64,000 nucleotides of DNA from Planctomycetota bacterium (GCA_018242585.1 JAFEBQ010000030.1:21507-85506), one strand, 5' to 3'. Positions 43,674 through 53,274 are shown, counted from the first letter of the stretch. Numbers and translations: made by a program. The notes: a model not told the origin generated them from the sequence alone.

Positions 43674-46586
43674 ATGCCACCGAAAAAACCTTTGGCCCGC
43701 CCCCCGGTTCGCAAGCCCGTCGCCGCGACGCGGCCGATCGAGAGCCCCTTCGCGCCGGCGCCGGCCACCGCCGTCGGGCCGGCCGCGCCGTTCAGCTTGG
43801 GCGAGTTTTTGTTGGGCACCTGGTCGCGCCCCAGCATGTTTGTCGTGGCGCTGCTGTTGGGTGTGCTTTCGTTCAGCACGTACGCCAACTCGTTCGATTG
43901 CGGGCTGGTGCTGGATAACTTCCTGATCGTCGGCGCCGACAAGCGGCTTAAGTCCCCTGCGGAAGAAAATGTGGACCTAGTCTTCAGCAAGGGGTACTGG
44001 TGGCCCACCTGGGAAAGCAACCTGTGGCGTCCAATGACCACCTTCTCGTACCTGGTGAACTATTCGCTGTGGGGGAACGGGCGGACGCCCGCCGGGTATC
44101 ACGTGGTGAACCTGGCGCTCCATTGGGTGGTGACGCTGCTGACCTATGGCTTGATCCTGGCCATGATCCGCAAGCCGTGGATCTCGATCGGGGCGGCGGC
44201 GATCTTTGCCGTCCATCCGCTGAACACGGAAAGCGTGACCAACATCGTCGGCCGGGCCGACTTGTTGGTAGCGCTCGTGATCGTGGCCGGCATACACTTG
44301 CATCGTTTGAGTTACACCGCCAGTTGGCCGCTGGCGATCCTGACGCGAGTGATGCTGGTGGTCCTGGCTGGGGTGGGGCAGTTGAGCAAGGAAAGCGCCG
44401 TCGTGTTGGGGCTGACGATGTGGTTTTATGACCTGGCGACGTATGACATCAGGCCGCGCGAAACATTCCGCGACGTGGTGCATCGCTATCCGGTGCGATT
44501 CCTGCTGTCGGTCCTGGTGTGCTTCCTCTTGACCATGTCGATCGTGATCTGGGCCGGAGTCAGGTTCGGCTTGTTTGATGTGGTGAAGTACGTCGTCCTG
44601 CCGGGGGCGATGATTATCGCCTTGCCGCTGGGGTGCTTGCTGATCAATGGCAAGATCACCAAACAGTCGCCGGTGGCGGCCTTGGCGCGTCGATTTATTG
44701 TCAGCGGCGTCTGGAGCTACTTGGCCGTGGTGGTGCCCGCGACCGTCGTGCTCGAGGCGCGCTTTCAGCACCTGAAAGACTCGCCGGTGTTTGACGAAAT
44801 CGGCGCCGACAACCCGATCGTCGCCGCCTGGGCCTTCGTCAGTCCCGAGACTCCCGAGGCCATGCGGCATTTCGTCGGCGGACTGACTGGGCGGATGACG
44901 GCCATCAAGGTGATTGGCCTGTACGCCAAGTTGTTCTGCTGGCCGTCGACTCTGTCGTGCGACTATTCTTACGATGAAATCCGCTTGTTCGGTTGGACGC
45001 TCTCGGACCCGGGGGATCTGGCCACCTGGCTGACGTTGCTGGTGATCGTGGGCTCGTCGCTGTGGCTGTTCTTTGCGCCGGCTGCGCCGGCGTGGTTCAA
45101 TCGACCGTTGTACTTCTTTGGTTGGTTGTTCTGGATCGCGTTCGGCCCGACGTCGAACTTGCTGCGCGGCGTGGGCAGTATCATGGGCGAACGGTTCATG
45201 TACTTGCCGCTGGTCGGCGCGGTGGGCGTGTGCGCCGTGCTGGCCGTGGTGGGGATCGAACGCCTAGCCGCCAAACGGCCCGAGTGGATGCCGCTGTTGC
45301 CCAAGGTTTTGGGGCCGACGCTGGCCGTGGTGGTCATCGGCTTTGGCGTGCGCTCGTACGAGCGCAATATCGACTGGCTGAACGAACTGAATCTATGGAC
45401 CAGCGCCGTCAAGGCGTGCCCGGACAGTTTCAAGGTCTATAAGGGGCTGGCCGGCGCGATCACCGGCCAGGATCTAACGCCCGAGCAGGATCGCGACCCC
45501 GAGTTCCGCGCCGCGCGAATCCATCGACTGGTCGAGCCGTTGAAGGCTGGCTACTCGCTGCACCCGGCCTCGGTGCGCCAGGCGCTCGACGAGCGGCTGG
45601 AAAAGATCGTGTCCGCGGCGGACCAGAAGCGCGACGAGAACATGGACGAGGCGGCTTTCCGTGACAAGTGGCTGGCCGATATGAACGCCGAGACGTATGA
45701 CCTGTCCGCTTGGGTGGCCGAGCAGGGAACGAACATCCTCGAGTCCAAGCCCTTGCCGCTGTGGCACATGCCCAATGGCATTTTTCAGGACGTGGCTCGC
45801 TATTACCTGTTGCTAGGGGACCAGTTGGCGCGGATGACCGATCCGAAAATGCAGACGTTTTCCCCCGAAGCTTACGACAAGTACACGCGCGCCGTGGCGT
45901 CGTTGGAGCGAGCTCGCGAAATGGACAGGGCGGTCAATGAGAAGTCGCGCGAAGATCGCGCCAAGCGCGGCATGCCCGACGACAAGATCATCGACGTCGG
46001 CAATTTTCGCATTTACCAGAACCTGGGCGTGCTCTACATGCGGCTATCGGCGGTGAACGACCGCCACGTGCGCGACGCGCGACTTGAGGACGCCGCGACG
46101 GCGCTCAAATACATGCAAGCGCTTGAGCCGACTTCGCCGGACAGCTATTACAACCTGGCGATGGTCAAGATCAGCCAAAACCAGGCTTCGCCGGCGATCG
46201 TCTATTTATTCGAAGTGCTGATATTGAAACCGGACTCCAAAGAAGCTTGGGGCGCCTTGGAGCAGCTTTCGCCGCAACTGGTGCCGGGTGAAAACGTGTT
46301 GGTGCTCAATCCGGGAAACAACCAGCCGGCCTTGAACACCAACACGCCGTTTGTACGCAAGCATATGAACCAGGCGCTGCACAACTTGTGCGAGACGATG
46401 TTGCGGGCGCGGCGGCCGTCGCACGCCGACGAAGTTTTCAAGCTGGGCGTGACCAATTACGCCTGCCCACCAGAAGTGTTCTCTGATTTAGTGGCCCGGT
46501 TCCGCTGGACGCCGCCGCGGGTCGCCCCCGACGGCGTCCCCGGCATGGCCAATCCTCAGCAACCCGTTTTAGGCGGCCTAAGATAG
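43674..46586 (+). CDS. TMTC-like polytopic membrane protein with C-terminal repeats
   Basis: A 970-aa protein from ATG 43674. After a Pro-rich N-terminus, about nine to twelve TM segments carry motifs shared with eukaryotic TMTC O-mannosyltransferases: LWRPMTTFSYLVNYSLWG, GYHVVNLALHWV, FAVHPLNTESVTNIVGRADLLVAL and GERFMYLPLVGAVG. The last third (about 610-970) is hydrophilic and helix-rich, with TPR-like segments (YYNLAMVKISQNQASPAIVYLFEVLI). The TM part would lie in the membrane and the tail on one side. Glycosyl transfer is inferred from TMTC similarity only. Confidence 0.8.
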   Translation: MPPKKPLARPPVRKPVAATRPIESPFAPAPATAVGPAAPFSLGEFLLGTWSRPSMFVVALLLGVLSFSTYANSFDCGLVLDNFLIVGADKRLKSPAEENVDLVFSKGYWWPTWESNLWRPMTTFSYLVNYSLWGNGRTPAGYHVVNLALHWVVTLLTYGLILAMIRKPWISIGAAAIFAVHPLNTESVTNIVGRADLLVALVIVAGIHLHRLSYTASWPLAILTRVMLVVLAGVGQLSKESAVVLGLTMWFYDLATYDIRPRETFRDVVHRYPVRFLLSVLVCFLLTMSIVIWAGVRFGLFDVVKYVVLPGAMIIALPLGCLLINGKITKQSPVAALARRFIVSGVWSYLAVVVPATVVLEARFQHLKDSPVFDEIGADNPIVAAWAFVSPETPEAMRHFVGGLTGRMTAIKVIGLYAKLFCWPSTLSCDYSYDEIRLFGWTLSDPGDLATWLTLLVIVGSSLWLFFAPAAPAWFNRPLYFFGWLFWIAFGPTSNLLRGVGSIMGERFMYLPLVGAVGVCAVLAVVGIERLAAKRPEWMPLLPKVLGPTLAVVVIGFGVRSYERNIDWLNELNLWTSAVKACPDSFKVYKGLAGAITGQDLTPEQDRDPEFRAARIHRLVEPLKAGYSLHPASVRQALDERLEKIVSAADQKRDENMDEAAFRDKWLADMNAETYDLSAWVAEQGTNILESKPLPLWHMPNGIFQDVARYYLLLGDQLARMTDPKMQTFSPEAYDKYTRAVASLERAREMDRAVNEKSREDRAKRGMPDDKIIDVGNFRIYQNLGVLYMRLSAVNDRHVRDARLEDAATALKYMQALEPTSPDSYYNLAMVKISQNQASPAIVYLFEVLILKPDSKEAWGALEQLSPQLVPGENVLVLNPGNNQPALNTNTPFVRKHMNQALHNLCETMLRARRPSHADEVFKLGVTNYACPPEVFSDLVARFRWTPPRVAPDGVPGMANPQQPVLGGLR

Positions 46587-46727
46587 GCCGCCAGCAACAC
46601 TTCGCGCCGGCGTTCGCCGCAGGCCAAGAGAGACGTACAAGGTACGTATCCGTTCGGCTGTCTGGTGGGAGGCCCGAGTTTTCCCGCCTGCCGCGAAGCC
46701 TTGCCGCGCCGTAAAATGGCGTCACAC

Positions 46728-46801
46728 GCGCCCGTAGCTCAACCGGATAGAGCAGCCGCCTTCTAAGCGGCAGGTTGTGGGTTCGACCCCCGCCGGGCGT
46801 G
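46728..46801 (+). tRNA. tRNA-Arg (anticodon TCT)
   Basis: The 74-nt cloverleaf has acceptor stem gcgcccg paired with cgggcgt (one G-T wobble) and D-loop gctcaaccggatagagc. The anticodon stem is gccgc / gcggc with loop cttctaa giving anticodon TCT, and the T-arm is gtgggttcgacccccgc. CCA is not encoded. It lies between the TMTC-like gene and the metallophosphatase. Confidence 0.95.
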
Positions 46802-46856
46802 CTCTCCTTTTCCGCCTCACACGCCGCCCCTCGGCGTCTTACCAGCGAGTTCGCCC

Positions 46857-48035
46857 ATGATGATGTCGATGACTGTCCGGCGGTTGCTATTAGCTTGCGG
46901 CCTGGTGTGTTTCAGTTCGTTTGCGCCCTCGGTCCACGCCGAAATCACCCGGCTGTGGCTCAGCCACCAGACCAACGACCCGAGCCGACTGGTGATCAAT
47001 TGGGAATCGGCTGCGCCAGGCGACTCGGTGGTCCGCTACTCGGTCGACGACGGGCCGGAGCAAACCGTGCGGCAGGCTGAATCAACCACACTGCACCACG
47101 TCGAGATTCCGTTCGGCGCGGCCGGCGCCAAGTATCGCTACCAGGTCCAAACGGGCAAAGAGCGCTCGGCCACGGCGTCGTTCCACGGTTACGCGGCCGA
47201 CGAGTTGCGCGTGGCCGTGGTGGCCGACTGGCAAGGGAAGCCGAAGCTCGACGCCTTGCTGGCCGATCGCATCGATTTGCTGCTCACCGCCGGTGACAAT
47301 ATCGGCAGCCTGCATGGTCGCTGTGGCGTGGGTGTGAAGGATTGCACCACGCCGTACGGCGAATTGATCGACGCCTATCCCGAGTTGTTTCGTTCGACGC
47401 CGTTCCTGCCGGCGCTGGGGAATCATGACCGCGAGATTCGTCCTCGCGGCAACCAGCCGCCCGCGGAACCGGTCTACGACGTCGAGGCCACGGCCTTTCG
47501 TCAGTTCTTTGCCTTGCCCGACGCCGAATGGCGCTGGCGGTTCGACGTGCCGACGGTTGGCGCGCGATTCTTGGCGCTCGACCTGAACCATATCTCCGAC
47601 CAGGGAACGACCTATCAGACCTGCCACCCGCTGGACCCGGCGTCGGAGCAATTCCGCTGGTACCAGGAACAATTCGAAGGGGCGCGGCCGCGGTTTGTCG
47701 TAACGCTGCAAAACGAACGCAACGCCACCATGCGCGCCCAGCACGGGGCGACTTGGCATCGCTTGTTCCGCCAGGGGAGCCTGGTGATCTCGGGCTTCGG
47801 GTACTTCGCCGAGCGGGCCGAGGTTGACGGTCTCAGCTATTACAACACGGCCCTTGGTGTCGGGGCCAAATACCCCGATCCCCAGTCAAAGTTCTTTGCC
47901 AGCGTGGCCAGCTATGTGCTGCTGAGCATCAAGCCCGACGCGATGCGCGTCGAGTTGAAGTCGCTGGCGGGCGACGTGCTGGACGCCCGGACGTTTGTGC
48001 CGTTGACGGAGCGGACGCCGCGCCCGAACGAATGA
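46857..48035 (+). CDS. Secreted metallophosphatase-like protein, apparently degenerate
   Basis: A 392-aa protein with signal peptide ([20 protein letters not shown]). An N-terminal purple-acid-phosphatase-like beta domain (about residues 25-115) precedes a calcineurin-like region with [16 protein letters not shown] and ALGNHDRE. The later motifs of the family are changed: the VxxH-type segment reads [10 protein letters not shown], and the GHxHxYER-type segment reads GFGYFAER, so the C-terminal metal ligands are missing. It may be catalytically dead or use another metal geometry. The last 107 bp overlap the convergent GIY-YIG gene. Confidence 0.75.
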   Translation: MMMSMTVRRLLLACGLVCFSSFAPSVHAEITRLWLSHQTNDPSRLVINWESAAPGDSVVRYSVDDGPEQTVRQAESTTLHHVEIPFGAAGAKYRYQVQTGKERSATASFHGYAADELRVAVVADWQGKPKLDALLADRIDLLLTAGDNIGSLHGRCGVGVKDCTTPYGELIDAYPELFRSTPFLPALGNHDREIRPRGNQPPAEPVYDVEATAFRQFFALPDAEWRWRFDVPTVGARFLALDLNHISDQGTTYQTCHPLDPASEQFRWYQEQFEGARPRFVVTLQNERNATMRAQHGATWHRLFRQGSLVISGFGYFAERAEVDGLSYYNTALGVGAKYPDPQSKFFASVASYVLLSIKPDAMRVELKSLAGDVLDARTFVPLTERTPRPNE

Positions 48036-48282
48036 GGGCTTCCTTGGCTCGACGATCCAGGGCTTTGATCTGCAACTCGCGCCGCAACGCCAACCCGCGC
48101 GACGCCGCCGTTTCCTGGTAGACCAGCTTGACCGGGGTGCGACTGCGCGTGTAGCGAGCGCCGCGGCCGGCATTGTGCTGGGCGCAGCGCCGTTCGACGT
48201 CGGTGGTGATACCCGTGTAGAGCGAACGATCCGCGCAGCGCAACAGATAGACGAACCAGGGCGCTGCCGCTTGATCGATCAT
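47929..48282 (-). CDS. GIY-YIG nuclease superfamily protein (UPF0213-like)
   Basis: A 117-aa protein from ATG 48282. The core (about residues 8-85) has [53 protein letters not shown], where YTGIT is the Y-x-G-I-T version of GIY-YIG and the Arg-rich helix follows. Family proteins are 80-100 aa; the C-terminal Ala/Ser/Arg-rich tail is produced by reading antisense over the phosphatase. Proteins of this group may act in DNA repair, but the function is not certain. Confidence 0.82.
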   Translation of the reverse strand: MIDQAAAPWFVYLLRCADRSLYTGITTDVERRCAQHNAGRGARYTRSRTPVKLVYQETAASRGLALRRELQIKALDRRAKEALIRSGAASAPSTAQTSGRPARRPPATSTRRASRRA

Positions 48283-48583
48283 CTTGCGCGAAGTGTCCTG
48301 GGATGATGATTGCGCCGCGGCTTGCTGGCCACGAACTGGCGCAGAAAAAAGGCTACCCTGCGACGAAGGATAGCCTCCTGTCCGAGAATCGCGAAGAGCA
48401 GTCTGCCTCGGCGAGCGCCCAGCGGCACCGCCCCGCGCCGCGTGCCTGCCCCGGTCGCTCGGGCCTTCCTGCCGCGAAGCCTGATTCGCGATTCTTCGTT
48501 CAACCCAGCACGACTCGTTGACCAAGCCGGCAGCTCGATCGCCGTTGGGGCGGCCGCCGGCTTGGACGTGACTTGGCGAGGGC
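48283..48583. other. Non-coding gap of about 300 bp
   Basis: Apart from the terminator at 48345-48376, nothing recognisable is seen. It lies upstream of the GIY-YIG gene and downstream of the Gly/Tyr-rich gene. Confidence 0.5.
48345..48376 (-). terminator. Intrinsic terminator, 3' of the Gly/Tyr-rich gene
   Basis: Read on the minus strand, GGCTATCCT pairs with AGGGTAGCC (9 bp with one wobble) around a 7-nt loop, then TTTTTT follows directly. This is a textbook rho-independent terminator, about 210 nt after the stop of the Gly/Tyr-rich gene (48584). Confidence 0.8.
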
Positions 48584-48859
48584 TTAGTAGAACAAGAAGT
48601 TCGCATAGCCGCCGTAGGCCGGGCCGCCGAGGCCGCCATAGACGGTCGGGTAACCGTAGCCGTAGCCACCATTGCCATACCCGTAGCCATAGTTGCGGTA
48701 GTAGCTCGGGTAGCCGTAGCCGTACCCATAGCCGCTATTGCGGTAATAGTTGGAGTTGCCCGAGTGATGATGATGGTGAGTCGTCGGAGCGGCGCTCGCC
48801 ACGGTCGTCCCCAAGCATAAAGCCGCACCCGCCACCACTGCCAGAATGAAGCGTTTCAT
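48584..48859 (-). CDS. Small secreted Gly/Tyr-rich protein
   Basis: A 91-aa protein from ATG 48859. A signal peptide ([20 protein letters not shown]) precedes a five-His run (THHHHHSG) and then a low-complexity tail of [13 protein letters not shown] type repeats that is almost only Gly, Tyr, Asn, Ser and Pro. The tail ends GGYANFLFY. Gly/Tyr-rich tails of this sort are found in cell-wall or adhesive proteins, but no function can be assigned. It has its own terminator (48345-48376). Confidence 0.78.
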   Translation of the reverse strand: MKRFILAVVAGAALCLGTTVASAAPTTHHHHHSGNSNYYRNSGYGYGYGYPSYYRNYGYGYGNGGYGYGYPTVYGGLGGPAYGGYANFLFY

Positions 48860-49106
48860 AGCCCTGTTTCCCTGCAAAGGAGCCCTGATTGATTCGACTG
48901 GCCAAAGCCGAGCAGCCCTGTCAGGCTTGTTCGTCATGCCGAAAGATAGATATCGCATAAGGCGTGCCAAACGGCCGAGCCGAGTCAGCGAAAGCAAATT
49001 CCCTCGTGAAAACGCCATGTTTCAGTGACGGCGGCCGGGGACCGGGGGACGAGTGTCATCAAAGTGACGGCAGCGCGAATCGAATTGATTTGATTCGTCC
49101 GCGGCG

Positions 49107-49283
49107 CTATTCCGGCGTGATCGGCGTCTTCAGCGCCTGGAGCACCACGAACAGCATGATCGCCACGCCGCACATCCAGGTAGCGAGCCCCAGCGGGTTC
49201 AAGATCGAATACTCGGTCACCACCGGTCGCAGAATAATGCCCATCGCCAGCAGCGAGGCCATGCCTGTCAAGATTACCTTCAT
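49107..49283 (-). CDS. Small two-TM membrane protein
   Basis: A 58-aa protein from ATG 49283, with ggag upstream. Two hydrophobic segments are seen: VILTGMASLLAMGIILR and LATWMCGVAIMLFVVLQAL, separated by PVVTEYSILNPLG. The size suggests a small membrane regulator or stress protein. No family recognised. Confidence 0.6.
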   Translation of the reverse strand: MKVILTGMASLLAMGIILRPVVTEYSILNPLGLATWMCGVAIMLFVVLQALKTPITPE

Positions 49284-49466
49284 TGCCCCGCTCCGTCGTC
49301 CGTTGCCAATAAGTGTTTGAGCCGCCGCGAATCGACCGCGGAGCGTTTCGTCATGGTCGCTGACGATCAGAAGCCCGATCGCCAGGTGTTGGCCGCCCCA
49401 GGGGACCAACGGGACGAAACGTCCCCCGCGAGGCGCGCCCCCAGCAAGCAGGGCGCGCGGCAGCGC

Positions 49467-49820
49467 TCAGATTTGCAGCCGAACGTGGTCGGCTTGCAAC
49501 GAAGTGGGCACGAAGTTGCGCGCGAATTGTGCGGAGGCGAGCCGAGCGGGCTCGCGCGTCGGCAGCCCGACGCTGGCGGCAACTGGCGGGTGCTTGTTGG
49601 CCTTCTCGATTTCGGAGGCCAGCGTTGACGACCGCTGGGCGTCATAGACCGAGCGGGGCGCCCCGTTCGATTGGACCGTGGCCGCGGCCAACAACGAGGC
49701 CGACTTCAACAGGCATGCCGCGTCTTCATCGACCCACGGTCGAGAAACATGGGCCGGCGCGACCGTCGGCCAGGCGACGGCCAAGGCGAGCACCAACATG
49801 ATTGTGCGGCGAAATATCAT
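49467..49820 (-). CDS. Small secreted protein, unknown function
   Basis: A 117-aa protein from ATG 49820 with a signal peptide (LVLALAVAWPTVAPAHVS). The mature part is Ala-rich with one Cys (DEDAACLLKSASLLAAATVQ) and no recognised domain. Orphan between a small membrane gene and a GT-C-like gene. Confidence 0.6.
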   Translation of the reverse strand: MIFRRTIMLVLALAVAWPTVAPAHVSRPWVDEDAACLLKSASLLAAATVQSNGAPRSVYDAQRSSTLASEIEKANKHPPVAASVGLPTREPARLASAQFARNFVPTSLQADHVRLQI

Positions 49821-49988
49821 GGCCTGCCCAGGCTTCGGAACACTTCCGCCATCATAACCGGGCCGGTTTCAGGTGGCAACAAATTGCGCGCTGCTGGCCT
49901 GAAAGCGTAGGGCAGCGTGTGATGGCGGTTTGGAATGCTTAATGGGGGGCTAACGAAGCTCAAACGCTGCCGCTATGCCGCCGTCCCC

Positions 49989-50048
49989 TCTAGCAACTAG
50001 GAACCAGCAACTAGCAACTTCTTCCCACTAGCCCCTAATCCCTAGCCC
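49989..50048. repeat. Simple repeat of ctagcaact / ctagcccct words
   Basis: The phrase ctagcaactaggaaccagca is followed by a second ctagcaact and two ctagcccct-like words, which extend across the stop codon (50035) of the membrane-protein gene. The same phrase recurs at about 59827-59855, and a related ggggctagggactagggg word occurs at 63851. Confidence 0.7.
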
Positions 50049-51612
50049 CTCGCCTCTTCCCCCCGCACCAATAAAAACTGACCGTGGGCTGATCGCAGAC
50101 GACGTTGTGCTTGATAGTCCACTGGCCGACACGTTTCCAGCTTGCGGGCAAGCCGCCCCGTTCGATGAACCAAGGGTCGTAGACCATCGCGATCGTCACG
50201 CCGCGCTCCCGGGCTAGCCGCGCGATCTGGTCGCGATCGTACTGGCCGGCCAGCTTTAAGCGGGCGACTTCTCGATTCCCCAGCCCCCACAGATCGAGCA
50301 CGTCGGCGTCGGACAGAAAGCTGATCGCGCCGACGTCATTGGCCGCCACGGCCGCGTGGTTGTAGTGTCGTCGGACCAGGAGCCCCAACTGATACTGCTG
50401 CTCATGGATGTTGCCACAGGCGGCCGCCACCGTGGTGTGGGCTCGCACCGCGCGGGGCAGCGCCGCCAGCCCGACGCCGATCAATACCAGGGCCAGGACC
50501 AATCGTCGCGTGCTCAATTGCTCAGCCGACAGGTTGCCTTCGGCCGGGCGGCGCCAGAGCAAGGCCAGCGTCGCGACGCCAAGGTACACCAGGTACGCCT
50601 CGTAGCGATAGAACCAGCCGAAGGCGGCCAGCAGGCAATGCAACCCGCCGGTCACCAGCACGGCCAGGGCCATCAATCCCGCCGGCTCGCGCCAGAGTTT
50701 CCGCCCCAACAACGCGGCCGATACGGCCACCGCGACGAGCATCGCCACCACGTGCGGGTTCTCATTCACGCGGCCGATGGCCACATCGAAGAATGCTTGC
50801 AGCCCACCGGGCGATGCCAGGCTCGGTCGATTCCCCTTCAAGAGTACCGACGTCGGCAGGAAGTACCAGCCCTGGGCGCGGTAGACGCAGCCGGCCACGG
50901 TCACCGGCAGGGCGCCGAGCAACGTCACAGCGGCGGCGAATGTGAACCGCCGTTTCAGGAGTGCGAGCGCCGCGACCGCGGCAATCAGAAACAGGCTCTC
51001 ATAGCGCGTCGCCCCCAGCAGCGGCGCGAGGACCAACGCCCAACGGCTTGCGCGTCGCCACTCGGCCGAGCCGATGGCTACGGTCAGCGCCGAACACGCC
51101 GCGAACAAGAACGCCAACGACAGGGCCGCGTGCAGCAGGTGTTCCATTCCGGTAAACGCCACCGGCACAATCGGCGTGACGAAGATCGCTACGATCAACA
51201 CGACGAGCGTCTGTCCCAGGGACACGCCACTGAGCGCGAGCACGCGCCACAGCACCGCCACGGCTAGCGCCGCCGCCGCCAGATTCATCACCAGCGGCGT
51301 TACTTCCTGGACGCCGAACACCTTGTAGAACGCCGCCAGCGCGCTGGTCCACAACGGCGACGAAGATGCGGCCGCGAACTCGTGCGGCGAGATGCCCCAC
51401 GTCCCATGCTGGGCGACATTCTTGGCGATGGCCATGTGAATGTACGCATCGTCGAGCGCGTAGATCACGTGTCCACCGGTGCGCTGCAACACGACCACGA
51501 GCGCCAGCGCGAACATCGCGCCCAGCACGGACCAAGCCAGCCACAAGGCCGGCAGCGCCGCACGCAATGGTTGGCGTTCGGGCGCTGCTGATGTTACCTC
51601 ACTCGCTGACAT
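50035..51612 (-). CDS. Polytopic membrane protein, GT-C-like
   Basis: A 525-aa protein from ATG 51612. About ten TM segments are seen, with the first loop YALDDAYIHMAIAKNVAQHGTWGISPHE containing the Asp-Asp motif typical of GT-C glycosyltransferases of the mycobacterial arabinosyltransferase-type and related families. Its C-terminus is a soluble region (LWGLGNREVARLKLAGQYDRDQIARLARERGVTIAMVYDPWF). The exact sugar and acceptor are unknown. The stop codon lies inside a simple repeat. Confidence 0.72.
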   Translation of the reverse strand: MSASEVTSAAPERQPLRAALPALWLAWSVLGAMFALALVVVLQRTGGHVIYALDDAYIHMAIAKNVAQHGTWGISPHEFAAASSSPLWTSALAAFYKVFGVQEVTPLVMNLAAAALAVAVLWRVLALSGVSLGQTLVVLIVAIFVTPIVPVAFTGMEHLLHAALSLAFLFAACSALTVAIGSAEWRRASRWALVLAPLLGATRYESLFLIAAVAALALLKRRFTFAAAVTLLGALPVTVAGCVYRAQGWYFLPTSVLLKGNRPSLASPGGLQAFFDVAIGRVNENPHVVAMLVAVAVSAALLGRKLWREPAGLMALAVLVTGGLHCLLAAFGWFYRYEAYLVYLGVATLALLWRRPAEGNLSAEQLSTRRLVLALVLIGVGLAALPRAVRAHTTVAAACGNIHEQQYQLGLLVRRHYNHAAVAANDVGAISFLSDADVLDLWGLGNREVARLKLAGQYDRDQIARLARERGVTIAMVYDPWFIERGGLPASWKRVGQWTIKHNVVCDQPTVSFYWCGGKRRGARD

Positions 51613-52128
51613 CGTGAGTGCCGCTCCTTGGCATCGGAAAGAATGAATCACCGGCCTGCAAACACCCTCGTCAGGCCGGCCGCAAGTATGTCGCGGCCCC
51701 CTGTTTTTCGGCAAGCGGAGCAATTTTTTCCCGAGCTGCGCAGGGCTATTCAGAGGACTGAGCGGCGCGGCACGCGCGAGAACCAACCGTTAATCGTATT
51801 GAGGCAGGGCGAGCGCACGCGCTCAAGGTATTGTGCCCACGATGGTTATTGGGCTGCTTGACAGCAGCGGTGGCATCCCTCGCGGTAGCGTGGCTGTGCG
51901 TAATTGCCCTGGTTTTGGGCCTCTTCGCGCGCCCACTGCCCCACTCGGATGTCGTGTTGTGGCCCCGGCGTGATTGTGACAAGATAGAGAGAACGATCGT
52001 TTCGCCGGTGTTTGCTCGGCTAGCTACGACTAGTCTTCCGCCGGCCAGGGGGCACCCTGGGGCAGCTTGCCGCGATCGTTTGAAATGCCGCTCGGGCGGC
52101 TTCACGGATTGCAATCACGAGGCCTCAA
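51613..52128. other. Non-coding gap of about 515 bp
   Basis: No supported gene. A short open frame starting at 51831 has a TM-like start but overlaps the desaturase start and lacks a ribosome site, so it is not annotated. This divergent space should hold the promoters of both flanking genes. Confidence 0.5.
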
Positions 52129-53184
52129 GTGAGTATCGATATTCAACCCAGCCAGGCGCCTGGTGACATGCCGGTTCGACCCGGCTCGACCGACGCGCCG
52201 GCCGCCAAGGCGTTGCCGAACTTCGACCCGATGACGCGGCTTGACTATCCGGCCGACGTCGACAAGACCAAGATCATCTGGCCGTACCTGATCAGCATGA
52301 TCGTCTATCACGTCGTGGCGCTGCTGGCGTTCATGCCGTACTTGTTCAGTTGGACGGGCGTGGTGCTGGCCGGGCTGGGCTGCTATGTGTTCGGCACGCT
52401 GGGGATCAACCTCTGCTACCACCGGCTGTTGACCCATCGGGGGTTCACCTGCCCGTTGTGGCTCGAGCACTTTTTCGCGGTGTTGGGTGTCTGTTGCTTG
52501 CAAGACACGCCGGCCCGTTGGGTGGCGATCCATCGCATGCACCACCAGTTCTCGGACGAGCGTCCCGACCCGCACAGCCCGCTGGTCGAGTTCTTCTGGG
52601 GTCACGTCGGTTGGCTGCTGGTCGAGAATCGCCAGATCAACAACTGGGCGAATTACGACCGTTACGCGCGCGACGTCATGCGCGACCCGTTCTATCGCCG
52701 GTTTGAAAAGAAGCTCGGCTGGGTGTGGGTCAACCTGGCTCAAATGGCCGTGTTCTACGCCGCTGGTTTTCTGGCCGGGCTCGTCATGACCGGCACGCTG
52801 GGGGGCGCGGTGCAATTTGGCATGAGCATCATGGTCTGGGGCGTCATCGTCCGGACCGTGCTGGTCTGGCACATCACGTGGAGCGTGAACTCGCTGTCCC
52901 ACATCTGGGGCTATCGCAACTACGCGACTGATGAGAACAGCCGGAACAATTGGTTCGTGGCCCTGATCTCGAACGGCGAAGGTTGGCACAACAACCATCA
53001 CGCCGACCAGCGCAGCGCCGCGCACGGCCATCGCTGGTGGGAGTTCGACCTCACGTACCTGACGATCCGGTTCCTGGAAAAAGTGGGCCTGGCCGGCAAC
53101 ATCGCCATGCCAAACTCGCGGCTGATCGAGACACGCCTGCGTCAAGGCACCCACGAAGAACTGCCGGACTGGACGAAGGACTAG
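52129..53184 (+). CDS. Acyl-lipid/acyl-CoA fatty acid desaturase
   Basis: A 351-aa membrane di-iron desaturase. GTG 52129 is chosen: gagg lies 6 nt upstream. The three His boxes of the family are visible: YHRLLTHR (about residue 97), HRMHH (about 135) and HNNHH (about 287). Four TM segments in two pairs flank them. It introduces a double bond, probably at delta-9, in a fatty acyl chain, with ferredoxin or cytochrome b5 type donor elsewhere. The substrate is not shown by sequence. Confidence 0.92.
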   Translation: MSIDIQPSQAPGDMPVRPGSTDAPAAKALPNFDPMTRLDYPADVDKTKIIWPYLISMIVYHVVALLAFMPYLFSWTGVVLAGLGCYVFGTLGINLCYHRLLTHRGFTCPLWLEHFFAVLGVCCLQDTPARWVAIHRMHHQFSDERPDPHSPLVEFFWGHVGWLLVENRQINNWANYDRYARDVMRDPFYRRFEKKLGWVWVNLAQMAVFYAAGFLAGLVMTGTLGGAVQFGMSIMVWGVIVRTVLVWHITWSVNSLSHIWGYRNYATDENSRNNWFVALISNGEGWHNNHHADQRSAAHGHRWWEFDLTYLTIRFLEKVGLAGNIAMPNSRLIETRLRQGTHEELPDWTKD

Positions 53185-53232
53185 CGCGGCCAAACGGCCT
53201 AAGAGTTTCTTCGGAAGCTCCTCAAGCCTCAT

Positions 53233-53274
53233 TTGCGGCGTAAGCCGCAACACCTCTCCCTCTCAGGGAGAGGT
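53233..53274 (+). terminator. Tandem hairpins downstream of the desaturase
   Basis: First hairpin: ttgcggc / gccgcaa with loop gtaa (53233-53250). Second hairpin: acctctccct / agggagaggt (53252-53274). No U-tract is seen. They may protect the mRNA end or be repeat units. Confidence 0.4.

Noticed and set aside
51831..52166. A 111-residue open frame with a hydrophobic start
   Set aside because: It overlaps the desaturase start, has no ribosome site, and its C-terminal part is the desaturase leader read in another frame.
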